Source of the DNA: Dialister pneumosintes
GTDB taxonomy: Bacteria > Bacillota > Negativicutes > Veillonellales > Dialisteraceae
DNA length: 64,000 nucleotides
Direction of reading: 5' to 3'
Assembly (NCBI RefSeq): GCF_001717505.1
Contig: NZ_CP017037.1
Location: 1,068,501-1,132,500 of the forward strand
The notes under the pieces were generated by a model, which was given only the letters and a program-made list of their open reading frames with translations, was not told the origin of the DNA and made no database searches. This document shows, one piece after another, positions 26,197 through 35,095 of the stretch (position 1 is its first letter; every line of letters begins with the position of its first letter). The position numbers were made by a program, and so were the translations under genes.

Positions 26197-27426
26197 ATGA
26201 TGACACAAGGCTCTCTACCGTTGGTATCAGTTATTATCCCCATATACCATGGTGAAAATTATGTACAAGAAGCAGTTCGAAGTATTTTAAATCAAACCTA
26301 TCCGCATATTGAATTATTACTGATTGATGACGGTTCCCCGGATAAGAGTGGAGAACTTTGTGACGAAATAGCTTCCTCTGATGCACGTATTCAAGTGTTC
26401 CATATTCCACATCAGGGGGTAGCCGCTGCCAGAAATGTAGGACTTGACCATGCCAAAGGCGACTATATTTGTTTCTTTGATGTCGATGATCATATGTATG
26501 GAGACATGATTCGTCTTATGGTCAGTGCCATGGAAAAAGAAAAAGCGGATCTTGCCATTTGCAATGTATTTGACGAAAAAGCAAGTGGACTTGGCGGATT
26601 ATTGGGATGGCATATTAAAGATAAAAACTTATCATCAGAAACGATTCGTCATCGTTTGTTGTTAGGATTGGACCCTCAAGTTTGGAGAAAAATATATCAT
26701 GCATCGTTATGGGAAAATCTTCGTTTTTCTGAAGAATCACATTATGAAGACTTGCATATTAATACCGAACTGGTTCTTCGTGCTAAAAAGTTAATTGCTA
26801 CTGACCAAGTTTTATACAATAACAATCATTATAACGAACAACGTATCGGACTTACGGATAAACCGCAACGTATGGTACATGAACTCGATGCATGGCTACA
26901 TGCTTTTACGCTAGCTAAACAAGATAAACAACTTGCTATCTACAAAGAGTATTATAACTGGCAGGGAATTCGAAGTTGGCTTCGTTGCTACGATATGCTT
27001 CCCCATACATTGTTTGATGAAAATGATTTTGCTTACACAGCTCTTTTTTCTTCTGCCACACTTCCTATAACTAATAGACCTGTTAAACACAGTGCCAATC
27101 ATGTTTTATGGTATTATTTGGCTACACTGGAAGTATTACGCTTATCAGTATCCATCTTAAAGAAAAATGAGTTGGAATATACAGAAGAGCTTCGCCATAT
27201 GTTCCAAGCCGCTATACAAGTACTTTGTATTAATAAAGTTTGCAAACAAGTATCGGAAAAGAAAGAAAAAGAAATCCGAACTCTCATTAAAGAAGGACGT
27301 TCTTATAAAAAACATTTAACTATCGCTCAACAACTGATGCTTACTTTACTGGAGGAAGAACCGGCAGGTATTATAGAGTTTAAGGGAAAACAATATATTA
27401 AAAAGGGTATTCCCCAAAACGACTGA
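26197..27426 (+). CDS. Family 2 glycosyltransferase
   Basis: 409 aa, cytoplasmic inverting GT-A enzyme. The nucleotide-sugar domain covers residues ~8-220: LVSVIIPIYHGENYVQEAV, LLIDDGSPDKSG, GVAAARNVGLDHAKGDYI and the metal-binding DVDD. The C-terminal half is helical, Lys/Glu-rich and unassigned. It probably adds a sugar to a surface glycan. It is alone between a short AT-rich promoter region with TATAAT near 26130 and a bidirectional terminator, with no glycan cluster around it. AAGGA lies ~7 nt before the first of two adjacent ATGs. Confidence 0.88.
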   Translation: MMTQGSLPLVSVIIPIYHGENYVQEAVRSILNQTYPHIELLLIDDGSPDKSGELCDEIASSDARIQVFHIPHQGVAAARNVGLDHAKGDYICFFDVDDHMYGDMIRLMVSAMEKEKADLAICNVFDEKASGLGGLLGWHIKDKNLSSETIRHRLLLGLDPQVWRKIYHASLWENLRFSEESHYEDLHINTELVLRAKKLIATDQVLYNNNHYNEQRIGLTDKPQRMVHELDAWLHAFTLAKQDKQLAIYKEYYNWQGIRSWLRCYDMLPHTLFDENDFAYTALFSSATLPITNRPVKHSANHVLWYYLATLEVLRLSVSILKKNELEYTEELRHMFQAAIQVLCINKVCKQVSEKKEKEIRTLIKEGRSYKKHLTIAQQLMLTLLEEEPAGIIEFKGKQYIKKGIPQND

Positions 27427-27435
27427 TTATAAAAA

Positions 27436-27469
27436 TAAACCGTGCTATCTATAGATAACACGGTTTATT
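27436..27469. terminator. Bidirectional terminator
   Basis: ATAAACCGTG and CACGGTTTAT with an inner TATC/GATA stem lie between the convergent glycosyltransferase gene and ileS. Confidence 0.8.
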
Positions 27470-27495
27470 TTTATGCCTATTTTGTAAAAGTAAGT

Positions 27496-30321
27496 TTATT
27501 TTTTATGTAATACACGAGCACAACGTGCACATACATGAGGATGTTCCGCATCACTACCTACGGACGGAACATGTTTCCAACAACGTTCACATTTTTCTCG
27601 AGTACTTGGAGTAACCACTACACGTACGCCGTCTTCATTGATAAATGCATTATCCGGTGCTTTAGAAACATCTCCTACCAAAGTCGCAGTAGATACGATA
27701 AAGAAATCTGCTAAGAAATCTCCCATATCTGCCAACGTTTCATAAGCATCCCCCTCTGCATAGATAGTCAAATCTGCATCCAACGGATGCCCGATTAACT
27801 TGGTTGCACGAGCATTTTCTAATGCTTTCATCACATCGGTACGGAACTGCAATCTCTTTTCCCATTTAGCCGCTAAAGAAGAATCTACATGTTCCGGTTT
27901 CATGGTCGGCCAATCTGCCAAATGAACACTCTCTTCTTTACCTTCTACTTGCGGCATAGCTTGCCATACTTCTTCTGCCGTAAAACAAATAAACGGAGCC
28001 ATGATGCGAACTAATGTATTTAAAATTTCGTACATGGCAGTTTGTGCACTACGACGAAGTACCGAGTCAGCATTTTCTGTGTAAAGGCGGTCTTTTAAAA
28101 TATCTAAATAGATAGCTGATAAATCTACCGTACAGAAATTATGAACGGCATGATACATTACATGGAACTGATATTGTTCACAAGCATGAGTAACTTCTTC
28201 CTTAATCTGTTCCAAACGAAGAAGTGCCCAACGATCGAGTTCGTCCATTTCTTCATAAGGTACTACATCGTTTACAGGATCAAAATCATTTAAATTCCCC
28301 AAGAGATAGCGGAATGTATTTCTAATCTTACGATATACATCGCTCATACTCTTAATAATTTGTGGAGAAAGACGAACATCATTCTGATATTCTACGGAAG
28401 AAATCCAAAGTCGCATAACATCGGCACCATACTTATCGATAATATCTTGTGGTGCAACGACATTTCCTACAGACTTACTCATCTTACGGCCTTCGCCATC
28501 AACAGTAAATCCATGCGTTAATACCGCCTTATATGGTGCATGACCATTAACCGCTACAGAGGTTAAAAGAGAACTATGGAACCATCCACGATGTTGATCG
28601 GAACCTTCCAAGTATAAATCGCAAGGGTAGCTTGCCCCTTCCCATTCCGGTTTCGGTTGATTAAGAACACCATTCCAAGAAGAACCGGAATCAAACCATA
28701 CATCCATGATATCCATTTCTTTTCTAAACTTACGTCCCTTAGCGAATCCTTCCGGTAAAAGCTCTTCCGCTGTATACTTCCACCATGCACCACTACCTTC
28801 TTTTTCAATAATCTTTCTTACAGATTCCGTAGTTTCCTTAGTAATCACATATTCTCCTGTATCTTCACAGAAGAATGCCGGAATCGGAACACCCCAAGAA
28901 CGCTGACGAGAAATACACCAATCTTGACGATCACGAATCATATTATATAAACGGTCATGTCCCCAAGACGGATAGAATGTCGTTTCATCCACCGCCTTTA
29001 ATGCTTGTTGCCGGAAATCATTAATGGATGCAAACCACTGTTCCGTTGCACGATAAATAACCGGATTCTTACAACGCCAACAATGCGGATAAGAGTGATG
29101 AATAGATTTCTTACCAAGTAAGCGACCTGCATGAGCTAATAAAGAAATAATAGGTCCTTCCGCTTCCCAAACGGTTTTCCCCACTAAGCCCAATCCGACT
29201 TCTTCCATCATGCGACCTTTATTATCCACAGGACAAATAATATCTTGATGAATACGCCCTTCATTTTCATACTTCTTATGTACTTCAAAGTCTTCGATAC
29301 CATGTCCCGGTGCGGTATGAACACAACCGGTACCGGCATCTAAAGTAACATGATTACCTTCTAAAATATGTACGACACGTTCCGGATATAAAGGATGTGT
29401 AAAGGTCTTCATATCCCAATCTTGCCCAAGCATATCCGCCCCTACAAATTCATAATTTTCAATCTTACAATCGGCAAGAGCTTTAGGCGCCAATTCTTTG
29501 TTCATCAAATAATACTCATCTGCATCTATGTTGTGTACCCATACATAGATAAACTTCGGATTCACACTGATATGTTGATTGGCAGGAATAGTCCAAGGCG
29601 TAGTTGTCCAAATCACAGCAAATAATTTGTCTTTGGATACACCTTGTGGTGCCAAATCGCCTATATCCAATGCAGGAAATTTTACATAAATAGAAGGAGA
29701 TTTTCTATCTTTATATTCAATTTCCGCTTCTGCTAAAGCCGTTTCGCAATGAGGACACCAATATACCGCCTTCTTACCTTTATAAATATATCCTTTTTCT
29801 GCCATTTCTCCGAAAATTTCAATCTGTTTGGCTTCTAAATGCGGATCAAAAGTCACATAAGGATGTTCCCAAGTACCAAGAACGCCCATACGAATAAAAT
29901 CTTTTTTCTGCACCTCTACCCATTTTTTCGCATAAGCAAGACATTTTTGTCTAAGTTCTAAGGGAGTCATTTTCGCTCTATCTTCACCGGATTCTTTCAA
30001 AACGGCATATTCAATAGGAAGCCCATGTGTATCCCATCCCGGCACATAATGCGGTGCATATCCGGTCATATATTTATAACGAACGATAATATCTTTCAAG
30101 GTTTTATTTAATGCATGCCCAATATGAATTTTACCATTAGCATAAGGAGGTCCGTCATGAAGTACAAAAGACGGTGCTCCTTCTTTTCTTCTCTTATCTA
30201 AACGTTTTTGATGTAAATTCATATGCTGCCACATTTCCACAAATCCGGGTTCTTTCTGTGGAAGATTGCCTCGCATGGGAAATTCTGTTTCCGGCAAATG
30301 CAAAGTCTTGCTGTAATCCAT
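27496..30321 (-). CDS. ileS: Isoleucyl-tRNA synthetase
   Basis: Charges tRNA-Ile; 941 aa, class Ia. HIGH-type motif in PPYANGKIHIGHALNK (~55-70), the CP1 editing domain (WTTTPWTIPANQHIS, GTGCVHTAPGHG), KMSKS-type loop GRKMSKSVGNVV (~600) and the anticodon-binding helices. The C-terminal zinc knuckle CERCWKHVP...HVCARCARVL shows it is the bacterial eubacterial-type enzyme with zinc, generally mupirocin-sensitive. A strong AGGAGG lies before ATG. It is controlled by the T-box leader just upstream. Confidence 0.98.
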   Translation of the reverse strand: MDYSKTLHLPETEFPMRGNLPQKEPGFVEMWQHMNLHQKRLDKRRKEGAPSFVLHDGPPYANGKIHIGHALNKTLKDIIVRYKYMTGYAPHYVPGWDTHGLPIEYAVLKESGEDRAKMTPLELRQKCLAYAKKWVEVQKKDFIRMGVLGTWEHPYVTFDPHLEAKQIEIFGEMAEKGYIYKGKKAVYWCPHCETALAEAEIEYKDRKSPSIYVKFPALDIGDLAPQGVSKDKLFAVIWTTTPWTIPANQHISVNPKFIYVWVHNIDADEYYLMNKELAPKALADCKIENYEFVGADMLGQDWDMKTFTHPLYPERVVHILEGNHVTLDAGTGCVHTAPGHGIEDFEVHKKYENEGRIHQDIICPVDNKGRMMEEVGLGLVGKTVWEAEGPIISLLAHAGRLLGKKSIHHSYPHCWRCKNPVIYRATEQWFASINDFRQQALKAVDETTFYPSWGHDRLYNMIRDRQDWCISRQRSWGVPIPAFFCEDTGEYVITKETTESVRKIIEKEGSGAWWKYTAEELLPEGFAKGRKFRKEMDIMDVWFDSGSSWNGVLNQPKPEWEGASYPCDLYLEGSDQHRGWFHSSLLTSVAVNGHAPYKAVLTHGFTVDGEGRKMSKSVGNVVAPQDIIDKYGADVMRLWISSVEYQNDVRLSPQIIKSMSDVYRKIRNTFRYLLGNLNDFDPVNDVVPYEEMDELDRWALLRLEQIKEEVTHACEQYQFHVMYHAVHNFCTVDLSAIYLDILKDRLYTENADSVLRRSAQTAMYEILNTLVRIMAPFICFTAEEVWQAMPQVEGKEESVHLADWPTMKPEHVDSSLAAKWEKRLQFRTDVMKALENARATKLIGHPLDADLTIYAEGDAYETLADMGDFLADFFIVSTATLVGDVSKAPDNAFINEDGVRVVVTPSTREKCERCWKHVPSVGSDAEHPHVCARCARVLHKK

Positions 30322-30340
30322 AATATGCCTCCTAAAAATA

Positions 30341-30555
30341 AAAATCCCGCCCCCGTAAGGGGCGAGATTATATCCCGTGGTACCACCCTCATGACCTTAT
30401 GGCCACTTGGAACAGTTAACGATGTCCCGTTGGGGCTTTTCTTCCCCAAAGCTCAAGAGTGATCTATTTACATCTTTTCATGCTCGCTTTCACCTATCCG
30501 AGCTCTCTAGTAATGAAATCCAATGTAAACCGTCTCTTTCAACGCCTTTTGATTT
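30341..30555 (-). promoter_or_regulatory. T-box leader of ileS
   Basis: On the minus strand the leader has Stem I-like elements (AGAGAG, then GGTGAAAGC). A candidate Ile specifier AUC is at 30463-30461. The T-box AGGGTGGTACCACGG is at 30389-30375. It is followed by a GC-rich terminator, AATCTCGCCCC paired with GGGGCGGGATT plus a T-run (30369-30340). Uncharged tRNA-Ile should stabilise the antiterminator and switch ileS on. The specifier assignment is by position only. Confidence 0.92.
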
Positions 30556-30561
30556 GCTACT

Positions 30562-30591
30562 ATATTACCCCCTAACACTTGCTTTCGTCAA
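30562..30591 (-). promoter_or_regulatory. Promoter of the ileS T-box transcript
   Basis: TTGACG (30591-30586), 18 nt, TAATAT (30567-30562) on the minus strand, placed just before the T-box Stem I. Confidence 0.6.
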
Positions 30592-30704
30592 GTTATAATT
30601 GATTTTTCTTTTTATTACGGTTATTTATTGAAGTAGAAAAGACTTAGTGTTACACTTAAATTAAATAGTAAACTATATAAAGTAATGCTATAGGAGCGCG
30701 TATA

Positions 30705-31415
30705 ATGAAAAAATTTATCATTGAAGAACCGATATTCCGCTTATTTCCTGATGTACATATCGGAATTATCGTCTTTAAAGGAGCCGATAATCGTATAAAA
30801 GCTCCTAATAAATATCTTCCACTCTTACAAGAAGCTGAAATTAAATCACAAACATTCCTCACTGAAGAAGAGTTTGGTGACAACCCGGTTATTGCCATCT
30901 GGAGAGATGCTCTCACTCGTTTCAAAAAGAAAAAAGGCGTTCGTGCCTCCATTGATGCTCTCATGAAACGTGTAGCCAACGGTAATCATATAGGGACCAT
31001 TAATCCCTTTGTAGATATTTATAACGCTATTTCTTTGTCATATGCACTTCCTGTTGGAGGTGAAGATATTGATACCTTTGACGGAGATATACGTCTTACC
31101 ATAGCCGATGGTACAGAACCGTTCATTACACTGGGTAGCAATAAAAGCGAACCGCCCAAACAAGGAGAAGTCATTTACAAAGACAATAGCGGTGCTATTT
31201 GCCGCTGTTGGAACTGGCGTGAATCCGTCCGTACTATGCTAACGGAAAATACAACCCATGCGGTCCTGTGTATTGAATGTATCGACAAAACAAGAATTCC
31301 CGCATTAGAAGAAGCATTAGAAAAACTGGAAACATTAGCTGCACAAGAAGTCGGAGGAACACACCAACGATTCATTTTAAATAAAGAAAGACCGGAAGTC
31401 ATTATTAGTGACTAA
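30705..31415 (+). CDS. B3/B4 tRNA-binding domain protein
   Basis: 236 aa, built almost entirely of the B3/B4 domain found in phenylalanyl-tRNA synthetase beta subunits. In PheRS this domain contacts tRNA and edits mischarged Tyr. Visible here: the core around RVANGNHIGTINPFVDIYNAISLSYALPVGGEDIDTF (written across residues ~85-122) and the later GEVIYKDNSGAICRCWNWRE. Free-standing versions are common in Firmicutes; some may edit mischarged tRNA, but this is not proven. It lies divergent from the ileS T-box. AGGAG is 8 nt before ATG. An FMN-binding protein gene follows 32 nt later. Confidence 0.82.
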   Translation: MKKFIIEEPIFRLFPDVHIGIIVFKGADNRIKAPNKYLPLLQEAEIKSQTFLTEEEFGDNPVIAIWRDALTRFKKKKGVRASIDALMKRVANGNHIGTINPFVDIYNAISLSYALPVGGEDIDTFDGDIRLTIADGTEPFITLGSNKSEPPKQGEVIYKDNSGAICRCWNWRESVRTMLTENTTHAVLCIECIDKTRIPALEEALEKLETLAAQEVGGTHQRFILNKERPEVIISD

Positions 31416-31447
31416 TATAATCTATAGAAGAAAGAAGGAATTTTATT

Positions 31448-31939
31448 ATGGCTACTCCATTTTCTACTCGTCGCTTTATTGAAGATCCTGCAATTATTAA
31501 ACAAGTGTTGGATAGATGTAAAATTATTCATATCGGATTACAAGATACCAATCGAATCTACGTAGTCCCCACCAACTATGGATATACATATGAAAATGGC
31601 CATATTACCTTTTATACACATGGTGCTACACAAGGTTTAAAATGGGAACTTATGCAAAAGCATCCAAACGTCGGATTTGAAATTGATACCGGCTTCGAAC
31701 TGGTAGACGGTGGCGAAGTAGCTTGCAACTACAGTAATGCTTATGCAAGTATTATCGGTAGCGGAACCGCTTCCCTTATTACCGACATAGAAGAAAAAAA
31801 GAGAATCATTAATAACATTATGATGGTACAGGCAGGAAAATCTTTTACCTTTACAGATGCCATGGTCGAAAGACTCGGTATCGCTAAAATTGAAGTGGAA
31901 GAGTTTGCATGTAAATCCGGTTACTTATACGAAAAATAA
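31448..31939 (+). CDS. Pyridoxamine 5'-phosphate oxidase-family flavoprotein (NimA-like)
   Basis: 163 aa, FMN-binding split barrel. Seen: STRRFIEDPAIIKQVLDRC at the N-terminus, IYVVPTNYGYTYENGHITFY (the strand pair found in PNPOx-like/NimA proteins) and SIIGSGTASLITDIEEKK. Relatives include 5-nitroimidazole reductases and general flavin reductases; the substrate is unknown. AGAAAGAAGG precedes the ATG. The following flavodoxin gene starts 38 nt later, so the two may work in one redox chain. Confidence 0.82.
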   Translation: MATPFSTRRFIEDPAIIKQVLDRCKIIHIGLQDTNRIYVVPTNYGYTYENGHITFYTHGATQGLKWELMQKHPNVGFEIDTGFELVDGGEVACNYSNAYASIIGSGTASLITDIEEKKRIINNIMMVQAGKSFTFTDAMVERLGIAKIEVEEFACKSGYLYEK

Positions 31940-31977
31940 GAACACCCATCTATAAAACCATATAAGGAGAGATTATC

Positions 31978-32466
31978 ATGACAACATCCAATACACTGGT
32001 TGCTTATTTCTCTGCTACAGGTACTACTAAGAAGATAGCTGAAACATTAGCCTTAGTTGCACAAGCGGATTTATTTGAAATTGTCCCTAAAAAATTATAT
32101 ACAAAAGAAGATTTAGATTGGCATAATTTGAATAGTCGCAGCTCTGTAGAATGTAACGATACAACGGCAAGACCGGAGATTGCAACCCGAGTACCCAATA
32201 TGGATAACTATCAAAATATTTTTATCGGATTTCCTATCTGGTGGTATGCAGCCCCTCGCATTATCGAAACCTTTTTAGAAAGTTACAATATGGAAAATAA
32301 ATTTATCATTCCATTCTGCACTTCGGGAAGCAGTGATATTGGAGACAGTGCCAAACTACTCGAGCATTGCTCAAAAGGAAAAATTGTAACCGGTGCCAGG
32401 CTTCCTGCTGATATTTCAAAGGGTAAACTGGTACAATGGGCGAATATGCAAAAATTCTATAAATAA
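31978..32466 (+). CDS. Flavodoxin-family protein
   Basis: 162 aa, FMN-binding Rossmann fold. The phosphate loop reads LVAYFSATGTTKKIAETLA and the aromatic loop around FIGFPIWWYAAPRIIETFLES is typical of the flavodoxin_4 group, which replaces the classic short flavodoxins in many anaerobes. It probably carries electrons or acts as a quinone/flavin reductase. Strong AAGGAGA ribosome site. Probably the last gene of the B3/B4-PNPOx-flavodoxin operon, ended by a strong hairpin. Confidence 0.85.
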   Translation: MTTSNTLVAYFSATGTTKKIAETLALVAQADLFEIVPKKLYTKEDLDWHNLNSRSSVECNDTTARPEIATRVPNMDNYQNIFIGFPIWWYAAPRIIETFLESYNMENKFIIPFCTSGSSDIGDSAKLLEHCSKGKIVTGARLPADISKGKLVQWANMQKFYK

Positions 32467-32467
32467 T

Positions 32468-32502
32468 AAAAAGAGGAGAACTCAAAGGAGTTCTCCTCTT
32501 TT
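32468..32502 (+). terminator. Terminator after the flavodoxin operon
   Basis: AAAAGAGGAGAACTC and GAGTTCTCCTCTTTT with a 4-nt loop; a 15-bp perfect stem. Confidence 0.9.
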
Positions 32503-32680
32503 ATGCTTATTCAAATAATTTATAAAAAGTATGAGTAGTGTTGCAAATATCTATATTATTAGATATAATTTAATTGCATAATGCAGCTTATGAATCTATT
32601 TTGGTTATAGATGTAAATTTTATTAAAATGCATTTAAATATAAAAGAATTATGTATCTTAAAACATATATAGGAGGAACT

Positions 32681-33421
32681 ATGTCAGGACTTATGACACT
32701 TTCTATGTCTATTAAATACCTATTATTTGCCATAGCTATTTTCATTTCCAATATCGTACAAGCACTCACCGGATTTGCCGGTGTAATGCTCTCTATTCCC
32801 CCATCTATATTATTATTCGGTCCGGATACTGCGATTGCAGTAGTCAATGCACTGGTATGGGGTGTATCTCTTGTACTCGCTTGGAAAAACAGAAATTATC
32901 TTGATAAAAAAATTATTTTGTTTATTATCAGCTTCATGCTATTAGGAATGGCAATCGGTGTGAAGCTCTACACGATGGTAGATGCTCATATTATTGCACC
33001 GATTTATGGTGCTATTATCGTAGCGGCTGCCTTAAAAAACATATTAACAAAACCTGCCGACCAACCTATGCCCAACTGGATCTCCGCCTGTATTCTTATT
33101 GGCGCAGGTATTATTCACGGTATGTTTGCATCCGGCGGTGCACTCCTCGTCGTTTACTTGGCAGCTACTTTTAAAAACAAGTATACATTTCGTGCCAATG
33201 TGGCAGCAGTCTGGTCTTTCTTAAATTTGATACTCATAGTAAAGGATTTTGAAAGAGGACTATTCAATGCAGAAGCACTTCACTTGATGCTTATCGCCAT
33301 TGTTCCCATGCTTTTAGCCGTATATATAGGTAATAAAATACACCATGTTATTAATCAAAAACTATTTACACGCAGCACTTACGGATTACTTCTTTTATCG
33401 GGAACGATGATTTTATTATAA
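32681..33421 (+). CDS. TauE/SafE-family membrane transporter
   Basis: 246 aa with about seven to eight TM segments. The N-terminal signature VQALTGFAGVMLSIPPSILLF and the repeat copy GIIHGMFASGGALLVVYLAA carry the Gly-rich motif of TauE/SafE (DUF81) exporters, which move sulfite, sulfoacetate or similar anions. The exact substrate is unknown. The ATG at 32681 is chosen because AGGAGG lies 4 nt before it; an ATG at 32651 would add 10 residues that include this ribosome site. Monocistronic. Confidence 0.85.
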   Translation: MSGLMTLSMSIKYLLFAIAIFISNIVQALTGFAGVMLSIPPSILLFGPDTAIAVVNALVWGVSLVLAWKNRNYLDKKIILFIISFMLLGMAIGVKLYTMVDAHIIAPIYGAIIVAAALKNILTKPADQPMPNWISACILIGAGIIHGMFASGGALLVVYLAATFKNKYTFRANVAAVWSFLNLILIVKDFERGLFNAEALHLMLIAIVPMLLAVYIGNKIHHVINQKLFTRSTYGLLLLSGTMILL

Positions 33422-33433
33422 GAAACGTAACAA

Positions 33434-33469
33434 TAAAAAAGGGAATACACAATGTGTTCCCTTTTTTAT
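33434..33469. terminator. Bidirectional terminator
   Basis: AAAAAAGGGAA and TTCCCTTTTTT with an inner ACA/TGT pair lie between convergent genes. Confidence 0.85.
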
Positions 33470-33480
33470 TGCTGTCCTAT

Positions 33481-34005
33481 TTATACTTCTAATAAATGGT
33501 TAATTGCCCAATTCATAATTTCTTCTTTAGAAGATTTTGCATAGATTCCACGAATAGCCAATCCATCACACAAAGTCGCTCCCTTACAACACTTTTCTAA
33601 TGTTTTGGGTGCATTGCACAATCCGGATCCTTCATGTGTAATGACCGGAAATACTTTCTTTCCTGTAAAATCTAATCGCTCTAATTGCGTCAAGACTGCC
33701 ATCGGATAAGTGCCACACCAAGAAGGTCCGGCTACTACAATACAGTCATAAGCAGCTACAGAATCTATATATTGTTTTAATAGAGGTCTGGCATTCTCTT
33801 TATATTCAGCATATGCTTCTTTTCCACATTGTTTATAATCTATTGCATAAGCTTTTACCGTTTGTATTTCAAACACATCCGCATCCACAGCTTCTCTTAT
33901 ATACTCCACTACAAATTCTGTATTCCCTTTGGCTAATTCTTTAATTTCTCCCTCTACGTAATTCTGTCCTCTTCGAGAATAATAAATAACCAATGTCTTA
34001 GCCAT
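33481..34005 (-). CDS. Flavodoxin-family protein, second copy
   Basis: 174 aa, FMN-binding. LVIYYSRRGQNYVEGEIKEL is the phosphate loop and VVAGPSWCGTYPMAVLTQLE the aromatic-loop region; HEGSGLCNAPKTLEKCCKGA is typical of flavodoxin_4 proteins. It differs clearly from the flavodoxin at 31978-32466, so this is not a recent duplicate. The preferred ribosome site AGAAAGAAGG lies before ATG. It follows the phosphatase gene on the same strand (46 nt), and the two may be cotranscribed. Confidence 0.85.
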   Translation of the reverse strand: MAKTLVIYYSRRGQNYVEGEIKELAKGNTEFVVEYIREAVDADVFEIQTVKAYAIDYKQCGKEAYAEYKENARPLLKQYIDSVAAYDCIVVAGPSWCGTYPMAVLTQLERLDFTGKKVFPVITHEGSGLCNAPKTLEKCCKGATLCDGLAIRGIYAKSSKEEIMNWAINHLLEV

Positions 34006-34051
34006 GTATATCCTTCTTTCTATTACCTATCATTTTCTTAACCCGTATTTA

Positions 34052-34510
34052 TTACATTTGCTTTCTTAATGCCTGTAACAATCCGGTAGTCCCTCTTAGA
34101 ATATCTTCATAAGTTTCATTAAAATTACCCGTATACCAAGGGTCTGCCACTTCCTTCGGCGTATCGGTAAAATCCATTAACTGCTTTAATTTCTTCTTGG
34201 GATCTCCTTGTGTCAGATGCAATAAATCTTCTCTATTTTCTTCATCCATTCCGATAATTACATCATATTTTTCATAATCTGCACCGGTAAATAAACGAGC
34301 AACACGTCTTGTATAAGGAATTCCCATTTCTTCCAATTTTCTCTTGGCAGGAGGATACATATCATTTCCTATTTCATCCCGAGTAGCCGCTACAGAAGAA
34401 ATTTCTATCTTCTCATCCAAGCCCGCCTTTTTAACTATATCTTTCATAATAAATTCCGCCATAGGCGAACGACAAATATTGCCATGACAAACAAAAAGTA
34501 CACGAATCAT
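34052..34510 (-). CDS. Low-molecular-weight protein-tyrosine phosphatase
   Basis: 152 aa, cytosolic. The P-loop FVCHGNICRSPMAEF provides the nucleophile Cys8 and Arg14 (C-X5-R-S), and the general acid is Asp123 in ADPWYTGNF. This is the full LMW-PTP domain. In bacteria such enzymes often oppose tyrosine kinases for polysaccharide export or act on arsenate; no arsenate or kinase genes are adjacent, so phosphatase is preferred. It probably forms an operon with the downstream flavodoxin-like gene. Confidence 0.93.
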   Translation of the reverse strand: MIRVLFVCHGNICRSPMAEFIMKDIVKKAGLDEKIEISSVAATRDEIGNDMYPPAKRKLEEMGIPYTRRVARLFTGADYEKYDVIIGMDEENREDLLHLTQGDPKKKLKQLMDFTDTPKEVADPWYTGNFNETYEDILRGTTGLLQALRKQM

Positions 34511-34612
34511 ACGAATCTCCTATCTACGTTTTAAGTATATTCATAGAATAACAATCTCACTAGAAATCTGCAAACGCTTTGTATGTACTAATTTCCATGA
34601 AACCTACATTCA

Positions 34613-34655
34613 TTGACTTTTATATACCCTTATGTTTAAATGAAAACGGTTATCA
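34613..34655 (+). promoter_or_regulatory. Promoter with a Fur-family-like box
   Basis: TTGACT (34613-34618), 17 nt, TTAAAT (34636-34641). TGAAAACGGTTATCA (34641-34655) overlaps the -10 edge as a 7-1-7 inverted repeat with 6 of 7 pairs, close to the Fur/PerR architecture. The binding protein is inferred. Confidence 0.5.
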
Positions 34656-34684
34656 CTTTTTGAAATTCAAGGAGGTTTACATAT

Positions 34685-35095
34685 ATGCGTGCTAAAATCA
34701 GTAGTATTTTATTATTTCTTTTAAGCGTACTTTTAGTAATCGGTGAACAATCTTTCGCCGGACCTTGTCCCATGAAACCTAACGGAATGTATATGGTATG
34801 CCATTGGGCAGGACAAGCTATTTTAGGAGTTGGAGTTGTAGTTATTGTATTGTCTATTTTTCATATCTGCAGTACTAATCGTGCCTTTAAGCAAGGATTA
34901 GATATCGGAATAATAGCCAATTCGATGTTACTGATTGCTACACCGGGACATTTAATTCCGCTTTGCAAAATGTCTACCATGTGCTGCCATACTGTCATGA
35001 AACCTTTTACGTTAGTAGCAGGTATTCTTATGATTGTTGTAGCATGTATTGATTTTTTTATGCAAAGAAAAAACCTTAAGAAAGAAGGAGAATAA
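34685..35095 (+). CDS. DUF4418 membrane protein
   Basis: 136 aa with four hydrophobic segments and several conserved Cys/His positions: GPCPMKPNGMYMVCHWAGQA near the N-terminus and LCKMSTMCCHTVMKP in the C-terminal half. These suggest metal or redox sensitivity. DUF4418 proteins accompany FtsX-type permease and ATPase genes in many anaerobes; their role is not established. AAGGAGG is 9 nt before ATG. Its stop codon overlaps the next gene's start by one base (TAATG). The Fur-like box upstream points to metal control. Confidence 0.85.
   Translation: MRAKISSILLFLLSVLLVIGEQSFAGPCPMKPNGMYMVCHWAGQAILGVGVVVIVLSIFHICSTNRAFKQGLDIGIIANSMLLIATPGHLIPLCKMSTMCCHTVMKPFTLVAGILMIVVACIDFFMQRKNLKKEGE

Noticed and set aside
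30223..30598. Open frames on the plus strand across the ileS leader
   Set aside because: They run through the T-box leader and have no coding features.
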